Below, piece by piece: positions 26,015 through 33,195 of a DNA stretch of 42,879 nucleotides. Location: positions 1 through 42,879 of IMG/VR virus record IMGVR_UViG_3300008954_000094; one strand, given 5' to 3'. A program made the position numbers and the translations under genes. The notes under the pieces were generated by a model that was not told the DNA's origin, did not search any database, and saw only the letters and a list, made by a program, of their open reading frames with translations. Each line of letters opens with the position of its first letter. Positions within the stretch are counted from its first letter, which is position 1. The DNA is from a virus.

Positions 26015-26797
26015 TTAGAAGCGACCCCGCTTGAGGTGTCGCTCTTCACAGAAAATGGGAGTTGGCTCGCCAACGGGGAGAACCATGTAGACCTTGGTGC
26101 CACGCGCAGCGTTGGTAACTGGCTTTGCATCGGTCTTCATGATAAAGCCCATCTTGCCCTTGATACCATAGGGAGCGTTAGCCCGAGCCTCCACCTTTGC
26201 CCCAACTGGAAACGTAGGAGCCGCGAAGTGAGCAGCAAGCACCTTGATAGTATACTTGTTCTCAGTCAACGCACGGTACTGCCGCTCGGTGGGAACGAAG
26301 TCAGCGTTGTTAAGAACCTGCCGAGACAGGTCGCCGTAATAAGGCGGGTTGGCAAGGTAATAGCGAGCGGCAACTTGCATACGCTCAGACATTTCGTCAG
26401 TCCAGCAGCCAGCCCACGAAGCCTTTTTATCAATCGCGTCTTGACTGTAGCGTTCTTCAATCTTGCCCAAAATCTCAAGCTGGCGGCTGCTCAACTGTCC
26501 ACGCTCACGATTCTGCTGAAGGACGGAACCCAAGAAGTTGTGGTCCCATGTATCCTCTTGGGTGCGAGCCATCACGTCCACAATACGCGCCGTTACGCCC
26601 GTGTCACTGTTGTCAGGAGCGTCTTCAGCATAGCGAGCCTCAAGACGGTCAACCCAAGTCCTGCGACCAGAGGTGAGGCGTCCTGTGCGCTCATAATAAG
26701 CCAGCAGAGATTTAGCGAAGTCGAGGTCGCGTCCCGCAAATTGAATGCGGGGATTAGCAACCAAGGCATTAAGGCGTTCACGAAGATTCTTTTTCAT
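26015..26797 (-). CDS. hypothetical protein with C-terminal barrel (260 aa)
   Basis: MKKNLRERLNALVANPRIQF begins a 190-residue helical part with repeated blocks (S-L-L-A-Y-Y-E-R-T-G-R-L-T-S-G-R...; V-L-Q-Q-N-R-E-R-G-Q-L-S-S-R-Q-L-E-I-L). Each is a helix ending in R-G-x-L-T/S-S-x-R, so two or three helical repeats are likely. The end, F-P-V-G-A-K-V-E-A-R-A-N-A-P-Y-G-I-K-G-K-M-G-F-I-M-K, is a barrel of the GDLV type. Own sigma-70 promoter. The repeats recall small helical motifs of phage nucleic-acid proteins, but no function can be named. Confidence 0.68.
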   Translation of the reverse strand: MKKNLRERLNALVANPRIQFAGRDLDFAKSLLAYYERTGRLTSGRRTWVDRLEARYAEDAPDNSDTGVTARIVDVMARTQEDTWDHNFLGSVLQQNRERGQLSSRQLEILGKIEERYSQDAIDKKASWAGCWTDEMSERMQVAARYYLANPPYYGDLSRQVLNNADFVPTERQYRALTENKYTIKVLAAHFAAPTFPVGAKVEARANAPYGIKGKMGFIMKTDAKPVTNAARGTKVYMVLPVGEPTPIFCEERHLKRGRF

Positions 26798-26823
26798 TAG
26801 TAACAACTCCCTCTCACATTATA

Positions 26824-26852
26824 AATATAGCATAGGCAGGTATATTTGTCAA
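26824..26852 (-). promoter_or_regulatory. sigma-70 promoter
   Basis: TTGACA (26847-26852), 17-base spacer, TATATT (26824-26829), about 25 bases before the gene start at 26797. Confidence 0.85.
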
Positions 26853-26889
26853 GCACTTTCTCATTAATTCCGGTCAATTTCTGTCCCAT

Positions 26890-27231
26890 CTATCGACAGC
26901 CATACGGAGTGAGCGCCACAATCTCTTGGTCGAAGATGCTTCCACGCACATAGTTCAGTGCGGGAGCCTTCCAAGTCGCAGCCTTGAGGATTGCACCATC
27001 GGCAGCACGAACGAAACACCACACGCTGGTCTGATTGTCGCGCTTGGCAATCTTAATATATTTTCGACCACCAGCCACGAAAACTTCTGGCGGGGTCAGG
27101 TTTGCAAACCTACCTGTATAATGCTCGTTCATCATTGTTTGAAGTTTTGCCACAAAGTTTGGCAGTTCTTCTTGCACCATGGCAGGGCAGCGGGTTGAAT
27201 CCAGTTCCAGTCTTGGGTCGGCAATAGTCAT
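26890..27231 (-). CDS. conserved phage protein of unknown function (113 aa)
   Basis: M-T-I-A-D-P-R-L-E-L-D at the start, then G-R-K-Y-I-K-I-A-K-R-D-N-Q-T-S-V-W-C-F-V-R-A-A-D-G-A-I-L-K-A-A-T-W-K-A-P-A. The latter strand run is one I recall in many phages and giant viruses with unknown role (family recollection, not verified). Single gene behind its own promoter. Confidence 0.7.
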   Translation of the reverse strand: MTIADPRLELDSTRCPAMVQEELPNFVAKLQTMMNEHYTGRFANLTPPEVFVAGGRKYIKIAKRDNQTSVWCFVRAADGAILKAATWKAPALNYVRGSIFDQEIVALTPYGCR

Positions 27232-27257
27232 AACTCTCTCTCCTTTATTACATTAGT

Positions 27258-27286
27258 AATATAACATAAGGAACGGGGAGTGTCAA
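27258..27286 (-). promoter_or_regulatory. sigma-70 promoter
   Basis: TTGACA (27281-27286), 17-base spacer, TATATT (27258-27263), 27 bases before the start codon at 27231. Confidence 0.85.
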
Positions 27287-27316
27287 GCAAAATCTCATAA
27301 TTTATTAAAAAAAATT

Positions 27317-27703
27317 TTAAACACCGGGCACAATAACAGACATGAAAGCTTTTACCATAAGCGCCAAGACGCCCGCGCCGATTGCCCATGTAACCTTGTT
27401 GTATAGCTGGACTTGCATCTCTAATTTCAGCAGTCGCTCGTCCTGCTGCCGGTTGCCATCCAGTGTCGCATCCGCTCGGCTTCTCCAATCAGACAACTCT
27501 TTAACCCGTGCGATTGTGCCTGACACTGGGTCGTTCAAAGCTATCTCCATTGCGCCAAGGCGAGCGTCAATCCTCTCAATCATGCCCATCAGGTCAGCCC
27601 AGCCACCATTTTGTGATGGATGGTGCTTAACCGTTTCCAACTGAGCCTCAATGTTGGTAAGCTGTGCTGCGATGGCTGCTAACTGTTGATTTTCTTCTGA
27701 CAT
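27317..27703 (-). CDS. coiled-coil protein with C-terminal membrane span (128 aa)
   Basis: Two heptad-like helices (L-A-A-I-A-A-Q-L-T-N-I-E-A-Q-L-E-T-V; L-M-G-M-I-E-R-I-D-A-R-L-G-A-M-E) lead to a hydrophobic end (Y-N-K-V-T-W-A-I-G-A-G-V-L-A-L-M-V-K-A-F-M-S-V). Coiled coil plus terminal span is the layout of XhlA-type phage lysis proteins, so a lysis role is possible. An ACTATTTA element lies about 55 bases upstream. Confidence 0.62.
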   Translation of the reverse strand: MSEENQQLAAIAAQLTNIEAQLETVKHHPSQNGGWADLMGMIERIDARLGAMEIALNDPVSGTIARVKELSDWRSRADATLDGNRQQDERLLKLEMQVQLYNKVTWAIGAGVLALMVKAFMSVIVPGV

Positions 27704-27756
27704 TTCTTTCCCTCCAAGAAATGAAATTCCCCCCGACGTGAAAATTACATTCTGGA

Positions 27757-27766
27757 GTAAATAGTT
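27757..27766 (-). promoter_or_regulatory. putative late-promoter element
   Basis: Minus strand reads AACTATTTACTCC between groEL and the coiled-coil membrane protein. Confidence 0.3.
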
Positions 27767-27775
27767 GTAAAGAAC

Positions 27776-29359
27776 CTATTTTGTCTCGACAATTCCATGA
27801 CTTGTGGTGATTAGTGTGCCCGCTGCGGACACAGCGTTTGTAAGAGCAGATTTAGTTACCTTCACTGGGTCGATGATACCTTCGTCCATCATTGCCACAT
27901 CATCTTCGCCCGTAAAGAAATTATATCCGCACCCAAAATTCAGAGAATTAATATTATTAATCATGATATCTGGAGACAATCCAGCGTTCAAAGCCATCTG
28001 CCTAACGGGTTCGGTGCAGGCATCAAAAACAATCTGGACGCCCACTTGCTCTGCGCTTGTCATCGCAGTGAAGTCCTCTTGACTAACTACCTCGACAGCG
28101 TTCAACAGAGCGACACCGCCGCCTGCAATGACACCCTGTTCTTGAGCAGACTTCACAGCCTTGAGCGCATCGTCAGCACGATGCAGTGCCTCCATCATTT
28201 CAATCTCTGTGCTTCCACCGACCTTGATAATGCCGATGCCACTAGCAAGTCGGTTGATTCTCCGCTGGATGGAGTCGCACTCCTTCATGTTCTCGGTCTG
28301 AAGTATTTCTTCCTTGAGATTATTAATTCTTTCCTCGATTACATCGGGGTCGCCTCGACCGCCGACAAACGTAGACCAGTTCTTCTTAGCCTCGACAGTG
28401 TGAGCCTGCCCCAAGTCAGTCAACTTGGTATTCTTTAGAGTTGTGCCGTGGGCTGGACCTATCAGAGTCCCGCCAACGGACATGGCGAGGTCGCTCAAGC
28501 AAGCGCGGCGTTCTTCACCGTAGCCCGGTGCCTTCACAGCAGCGACCTTCATGGAGCCTCGCGTGACATTGGTAATCAACGCCGCAAGTGCTTGGTCCTT
28601 TACATCTTCAGCCACCACAGTCAAGGCTCTACCCTCTCTGGCAACGAGTTGCAACACGGGAAACAATTCCTCCACCGAAGAAATAACCCCGTCGTATACA
28701 AGGACAAGTGCGTTCTCATGACGCACTGTCCACCTACGCCTGTCGGTAACGAAAGTCTTGGACAGGTATCCAGAATCAAACTGGAAGCCCTCAATCAATT
28801 CAAGCGTGGTGTTCTGTGAATTAGCTGGTTCAATCTGAATTGCGCCATGCTTTCCCACTTGGTCGATAGCTTGAGCAATCAAACCGCCCAACTTCTTATC
28901 GCCATTGGCAGAGATAACTGCGATGTTCTCGACCTGTTCAAAAGATGTGAGAGGCTTTGCCACTTTGGTCAAGGACTCTAGTAGCTGCGTCATGGCAAAA
29001 TCCATCCCGCGTTTAATCTCAGTAGGAGACACCCCAGCAATCAAGTGCTTGGTCGCACCCTCAACAATGCCTCTCGCAATCATCGTAGACGTGGTAGTGC
29101 CATCGCCTGCTTCTTCTGCTGTCACCTGAGATGCTTGCTTGACCACTTGGATGCCCAGATTCTCAAACGGGTCTTCAGCGTCCACGAATGAAGCAACGGT
29201 CACGCCGTCCTTCGTAATGACAGGGCGTTCGCCTGCCTTTTGCAGAATCACATTTCGACCCTTTGGTCCAAGGGTCGCCCCCACGTTATCTGCCAACAGG
29301 TTAACACCTGTTGCAATCTTTTTAATCAACGATAGATTAGAATCATATACCTTACTCAA
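27776..29359 (-). CDS. groEL: chaperonin GroEL (527 aa)
   Basis: A 60-kDa chaperonin subunit forming a double-ring folding chamber. N-terminus: L-A-D-N-V-G-A-T-L-G-P-K-G-R-N-V-I-L-Q; ATP site G-D-G-T-T-T near residue 85; equatorial C-terminal block A-D-D-A-L-K-A-V-K-S-A-Q-E-Q-G-V-I-A-G-G-G-V-A-L-L. Apical domain is present. It lacks the Gly-Gly-Met tail and ends at E-T-K. It uses a TTG start with GGAGG 7 bases upstream. No groES is found in the window, so it may use the host or a distant phage co-chaperonin, or act alone as reported for some phage chaperonins. Promoter at 29394-29422. Confidence 0.98.
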   Translation of the reverse strand: MSKVYDSNLSLIKKIATGVNLLADNVGATLGPKGRNVILQKAGERPVITKDGVTVASFVDAEDPFENLGIQVVKQASQVTAEEAGDGTTTSTMIARGIVEGATKHLIAGVSPTEIKRGMDFAMTQLLESLTKVAKPLTSFEQVENIAVISANGDKKLGGLIAQAIDQVGKHGAIQIEPANSQNTTLELIEGFQFDSGYLSKTFVTDRRRWTVRHENALVLVYDGVISSVEELFPVLQLVAREGRALTVVAEDVKDQALAALITNVTRGSMKVAAVKAPGYGEERRACLSDLAMSVGGTLIGPAHGTTLKNTKLTDLGQAHTVEAKKNWSTFVGGRGDPDVIEERINNLKEEILQTENMKECDSIQRRINRLASGIGIIKVGGSTEIEMMEALHRADDALKAVKSAQEQGVIAGGGVALLNAVEVVSQEDFTAMTSAEQVGVQIVFDACTEPVRQMALNAGLSPDIMINNINSLNFGCGYNFFTGEDDVAMMDEGIIDPVKVTKSALTNAVSAAGTLITTSHGIVETK

Positions 29360-29393
29360 TTTATCCTCCGAGTGATGTAGATTTATTGTTTAT

Positions 29394-29422
29394 AATATAA
29401 CACTATTTTTGTGCTTTGTAAA
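29394..29422 (-). promoter_or_regulatory. sigma-70 promoter of groEL
   Basis: TTTACA (29417-29422), 17-base spacer, TATATT (29394-29399), with a leader of about 35 bases. Confidence 0.72.
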
Positions 29423-29434
29423 GTTTATTTTTTA

Positions 29435-31225
29435 TTAATATTGCACTTCAAACGAAGTGACCTCAAGACCAACCGCTTCCAGCAGATAAGAGAAGCCTTT
29501 CTGGAAAAGGTTTTTAATATATTTTGCAGCCCTTGCAATAAATCCTGCAATTTTTTTCCACACCTTGCTGGCAATATCTTTTGCCTTTGAAGCAGCGCCC
29601 TTGATGGCGTCCCAAATGGCACCTTCTTGTAACAATTGGGTTTCCATAAAATGAGAATAAATATCTTCGGTATGAAGTTCAATCTCTCTCATATCTTCGT
29701 CTGAAAAAGAGAAACCTACATCCAAAAGCCCCAGCGATTCTTTGATTCTATTGCCGTCTTTGTCTACTTCATACTTATCCATCTCTGCGCGGGTTCCGCT
29801 CCCTCGGGCAGTCGCCTTGCCTCGTTCGCGCACTTCCAGTTTGGCGCGGGCTGCGACTTTGCTAAACCATTCTTCGTCCCACTTCCCATTTGCATAAAAG
29901 ACAGTAAAGTCAGCCTTGCTTGGGTCTTTCGCACTCCACTTGAACATTGAATACGCCTTGGGTTCGTCTTCATTGAACTTACCAAACCCAGTAATCCCCT
30001 CTTTACACACCGCAGCCTTGAAGCTGGGGTCAAACAAAACATCTTTCACTGATTCTCTCAAATTCATGAAACTTTCTGCTCCCGTATCCTCAAGTGCGAT
30101 TGTTAATTGTTGCTTTTCTTCTGGCGTCAAATCATCAAGGTCATCAATGTTTATAGCCTTTGTTATTAATTTTCCGAACAACGTGTCTGATTCCCCCGTT
30201 GCCGTAGCCAACTGTTGTTTAGACTGATACCATGAAGCTGCACCTTTAGTAAGTTCACCGCTTTCAGCATCCTTGGCATGTGCTTTCTTTTCAGAACCAA
30301 TTGCCCTTTGCAAACTGTTGACGAATTCATCAATCTCGCTAGACAAATCTGCCTTTTGTTGAGTAGCCAATTGATTCATCACAACGTCCATGACTGCCGC
30401 CATTTCTGGACCTTGAGCAGACATAAACTGTGCAGCCTCCTTCTTCTTTACGCTGCAACCAACACCGCCCACAATCATATCAGCTTTCGCTTCGGTACTC
30501 TTTGCCCCATGAGCAACATAGGGTTCGGTAAGAGTGGCTGCAATCTCACCACCAGATGCACGCTTAGAATCACTGGGGTCTAAGCCATACTCTTTAATCT
30601 TTGGCATAGCCGATTTAGCTGCGCTGATACCAGCCTTTAGTGCAACTTCCGAACAAACGATGCCCTTGTCTTGGGCGCGTGCCTGTTCCAGATATGATTT
30701 TGCAGCATCTTCGCCACTAGAAAGATAAAGAAGACCGTATACGAGATTGCCTTCAAACGCTGTTGAGTCCATTACCTCGCAAGCATCGGAGCCTTCAGCA
30801 GAAGCGCCGCCGCCGCCTTGCACAAGGTCAAAAATCTGATTTCCTATTCTCATTCTTTTATACTCATCGCCCATGCCACCAGCAGAAATTTGCTCGGCAT
30901 CTTTTCCCGCCTTTGCAACAAGGTCTGCAATTTTTGTTCGCTGTGCTTTTGTTCCCAAGTTTGTAAGGCGAACTCTTGGACTTTTACCTCCAACCATTTT
31001 TTCTATCGCAACATTTTCATACCCATTCTTCCGCAAGAAATCAAGAAACCATTTAACTGTTTCCGGCTCGGTCGCTGCTGAGTAGTCAGGGTCTTCATTC
31101 TTATCTTCCTGTTCTTCTTCCTCGCCCAGCATTTCCAGAATCAATTTATCAATAGCGTCTTGACCCCACTTGTCAGGGCGATTCTTTTTATAATAATTCT
31201 CAACGAGCAGGTTCCAGTCGGGCAT
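29435..31225 (-). CDS. large virion-type protein with nuclease-like core and amphipathic C-terminus (596 aa)
   Basis: The N-terminus, P-D-W-N-L-L-V-E-N-Y-Y-K-K, has head-protein flavour. Residues 247-270, K-A-D-M-I-V-G-G-V-G-C-S-V-K-K-K-E-A-A-Q-F-M-S-A-Q-G, fit the D...[S/E]-V-K core of a PD-(D/E)XK-like fold seen in several phage head proteins (from memory). The last 75 residues are strongly amphipathic and basic (A-S-K-A-K-D-I-A-S-K-V-W-K-K-I-A-G-F-I-A-R-A-A-K-Y-I-K), suitable for membrane interaction. Possibly injected with the DNA. No family name can be given. Confidence 0.65.
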   Translation of the reverse strand: MPDWNLLVENYYKKNRPDKWGQDAIDKLILEMLGEEEEQEDKNEDPDYSAATEPETVKWFLDFLRKNGYENVAIEKMVGGKSPRVRLTNLGTKAQRTKIADLVAKAGKDAEQISAGGMGDEYKRMRIGNQIFDLVQGGGGASAEGSDACEVMDSTAFEGNLVYGLLYLSSGEDAAKSYLEQARAQDKGIVCSEVALKAGISAAKSAMPKIKEYGLDPSDSKRASGGEIAATLTEPYVAHGAKSTEAKADMIVGGVGCSVKKKEAAQFMSAQGPEMAAVMDVVMNQLATQQKADLSSEIDEFVNSLQRAIGSEKKAHAKDAESGELTKGAASWYQSKQQLATATGESDTLFGKLITKAINIDDLDDLTPEEKQQLTIALEDTGAESFMNLRESVKDVLFDPSFKAAVCKEGITGFGKFNEDEPKAYSMFKWSAKDPSKADFTVFYANGKWDEEWFSKVAARAKLEVRERGKATARGSGTRAEMDKYEVDKDGNRIKESLGLLDVGFSFSDEDMREIELHTEDIYSHFMETQLLQEGAIWDAIKGAASKAKDIASKVWKKIAGFIARAAKYIKNLFQKGFSYLLEAVGLEVTSFEVQY

Positions 31226-31226
31226 T

Positions 31227-32168
31227 TTATAATTCCTCTTTTACTTCTTTAATTAGTATGTCAAGCTGCAAACCAGCACAATCAATTTTGTTCTTTGTAA
31301 TATTATAGTGATTATGGAAGCCCTCAAATCTGCCACCCGTAACGTCCGAGTGTACTGTTGTGCAGAGACTGCCGTCGCGGTTCTTTGGATACTCCAAGGG
31401 AATACCAAGCCCGAGATGCAGCGCCTTCCACAGCTTCTTTAGGGCTTCAATCTGCACAGGATAGAAATCTAGATGCTCGTCCAAGCCTCGCCCGTGGACA
31501 ATTGCCTCACCCTTCGGAACGACTGGTCTTGATTCGCCCAAATTCTTTTCGTACCACCCTTGGTACTTCGTGTAATAGGCGTTAGAAATTTCCACACCGA
31601 TGCCCTGCTTGTTGCCATACCAATGACCAGCGTGCCACGCACCATGTTGAGTGTCGAGCATCTGGTAAATGGTGCCATCGTTGTCAATACAAAAGTGAAC
31701 CGAAATGCCGCGCTTATTTAAAACTTTGGCACAAGTCTCTGCACTCAGGCAAACGTCCCAATGATTAGTAAAGTTGTTTGGCTTGCGGTCTTCCTTGCCA
31801 GCATTATTATAATAGTTTCCAGCATCTGCCTTCAAACCATCTGGTTCATCCCACAAAACAACCTTATCCCATTCAATAGGAATAAACTTGCTGTTGTGAA
31901 CAATAAACTTATTCCCACAGGACTGGCTTGTGCTTTTATATCCAAAAGGGCTGGGCACATAGTCGTGGATGTCTGCTTGCCGCTCAGTCCAGACTCTCCT
32001 ATATGTGCTAGGACCACACATGCCATCGGCAGTAATCTTGTTTCGTCGCTGCCACTTTTTAATGGCTTCAACCAAGTCTTCGTCGTGATGCTCGCACCCG
32101 AACCATGATGGCTCCCAGTCAAGCTTGGTCGCGGATGCTTGGTTATAAAAAACCTTGTCAACAGCCAT
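31227..32168 (-). CDS. N-acetylmuramoyl-L-alanine amidase endolysin (313 aa)
   Basis: Cuts the amide bond between MurNAc and the peptide of peptidoglycan at lysis. Residues 30-62 (L-V-E-A-I-K-K-W-Q-R-R-N-K-I-T-A-D-G-M-C-G-P-S-T-Y) form a peptidoglycan-binding repeat. From residue 85 the amidase_2 domain follows: F-I-V-H-N-S, T-N-H-W-D (H136), V-H-F-C-I-D-N-D-G-T-I-Y-Q-M, G-A-W-H-A-G-H-W, G-I-G-V-E-I-S-N, and the C-terminal F-H-N-H-Y-N...C-A-G. Binding domain first and catalytic domain second is typical of Gram-negative phage lysins. No signal peptide, so it needs a holin. Confidence 0.9.
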   Translation of the reverse strand: MAVDKVFYNQASATKLDWEPSWFGCEHHDEDLVEAIKKWQRRNKITADGMCGPSTYRRVWTERQADIHDYVPSPFGYKSTSQSCGNKFIVHNSKFIPIEWDKVVLWDEPDGLKADAGNYYNNAGKEDRKPNNFTNHWDVCLSAETCAKVLNKRGISVHFCIDNDGTIYQMLDTQHGAWHAGHWYGNKQGIGVEISNAYYTKYQGWYEKNLGESRPVVPKGEAIVHGRGLDEHLDFYPVQIEALKKLWKALHLGLGIPLEYPKNRDGSLCTTVHSDVTGGRFEGFHNHYNITKNKIDCAGLQLDILIKEVKEEL

Positions 32169-32169
32169 T

Positions 32170-32913
32170 TTAAAATACCTCGTCTGCGATTCCGTATTCT
32201 ACTGCTTGCTGTGCTGTTAAATAGATATTAACTTTTCTACCCAGCATCTTCTTGACCATTGCCTTTGTCATGTCGGACTCGGAAACCAGCGTTTCAATAT
32301 ATCTTTCCTGCATCCATCGAATCTCATCCATCTCGTTTTCAAGATTGTGCATAGCACCGTGGGTTCCACCAACGACTGAGTGAATCATCACACGACAATT
32401 CTTTCCAATCCTTCGTTTGCCCTTCGTGCCTGCCGCAAGAATAAGGACGCCAGCCGACATCACCTTGCCAACGCCGGTTGTTGCAATGTCCATATCATCT
32501 CTGATGTGTCTCATCATGTCGTAGATACCGAACATGTCGCTTGCGCTACCACCGTGTGTTGAGCAGATAATTTCTATTGGCTCATAGGATGTTACGATAT
32601 CAGACGAGGGGTCTTCGGGTACACTAAATTCTTCCCGCTTGCCAGTCTCCTTCAGCGAAAGCATACCATAGATTAACTCGCTCGCCTTTTCCTCATCTAC
32701 GTCGCCAATCATTCCAAGGACACGAATCTTTCCATCCGAACGCCCAGCCCCTCCACCTAACATATCAAAGAGCGGTGGCAACATAATGATTGACTTCTTT
32801 GATTCTTCTTTTTCTTCTTCAGCCTCGACTCCTTCGGATTCCGACTCTGCTTCCGCAGATTCTGCAACCTTCTCAACTTCTTCAACTTCTTCAGTTTTCT
32901 TTTTTCTTGGCAT
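32170..32913 (-). CDS. ClpP-like protease with altered triad (247 aa)
   Basis: A 40-residue acidic, disordered N-terminus precedes a ClpP/crotonase-fold domain: I-E-I-I-C-S-T-H-G-G-S-A-S-D, G-V-G-K-V-M-S-A-G-V-L-I-L-A-A-G-T-K (Ser153 as nucleophile) and R-V-M-I-H-S-V-V-G-G-T-H-G (His178). At the place of the catalytic Asp the sequence reads K-V-N-I-Y-L-T-A-Q-Q-A-V-E-Y-G-I-A-D, so Asp seems to be Asn229. ClpP needs Ser-His-Asp; an Asn is unusual, but some relatives work with Ser-His. It could be a host-Clp partner, a modulator or a head protease. Confidence 0.85.
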   Translation of the reverse strand: MPRKKKTEEVEEVEKVAESAEAESESEGVEAEEEKEESKKSIIMLPPLFDMLGGGAGRSDGKIRVLGMIGDVDEEKASELIYGMLSLKETGKREEFSVPEDPSSDIVTSYEPIEIICSTHGGSASDMFGIYDMMRHIRDDMDIATTGVGKVMSAGVLILAAGTKGKRRIGKNCRVMIHSVVGGTHGAMHNLENEMDEIRWMQERYIETLVSESDMTKAMVKKMLGRKVNIYLTAQQAVEYGIADEVF

Positions 32914-32914
32914 T

Positions 32915-33190
32915 TTAATTAATTCCTCTGGGTTGTTTTGTCAAGCCCTCAAATTCCCAGTTTAAATCAGCCTCATCGTTCAAATACTCATCTATATATG
33001 AAAGGTATAGCTTCATCTCACCGATACTCATCTCTCCGCTTGCAAGCTTGGCATAAATTTTATTCATTATGCCACTGACTTTAAATAGCTTCTCACAATA
33101 TAAAATGTTGTCTTCTTCTTTAAGGCAGCGGGGGTCTTTGGTAAGAGCAGAAACAAATTCTCTTATCGCTTCTAACCGAAAATCCGACAT
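32915..33190 (-). CDS. hypothetical helical protein (91 aa)
   Basis: All helical by composition: L-E-A-I-R-E-F-V-S-A-L, L-F-K-V-S-G-I-M-N-K-I-Y-A-K-L, M-K-L-Y-L-S-Y-I-D-E-Y-L. Two cysteines (R-C, Y-C-E-K). No clear Shine-Dalgarno. It lies between the kinase and ClpP-like genes. Not recognised. Confidence 0.65.
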   Translation of the reverse strand: MSDFRLEAIREFVSALTKDPRCLKEEDNILYCEKLFKVSGIMNKIYAKLASGEMSIGEMKLYLSYIDEYLNDEADLNWEFEGLTKQPRGIN

Positions 33191-33195
33191 ATATT

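Noticed and set aside
26036-26800. 254-codon plus-strand frame
   Set aside because: Entirely opposite the gene 26015-26797, no promoter, no recognisable domain.
32915-32945. TTGACA-N17-TAATTA before the ClpP-like gene
   Set aside because: The -10 match is poor and the -35 lies in the coding end of the upstream gene; left unannotated as too weak.
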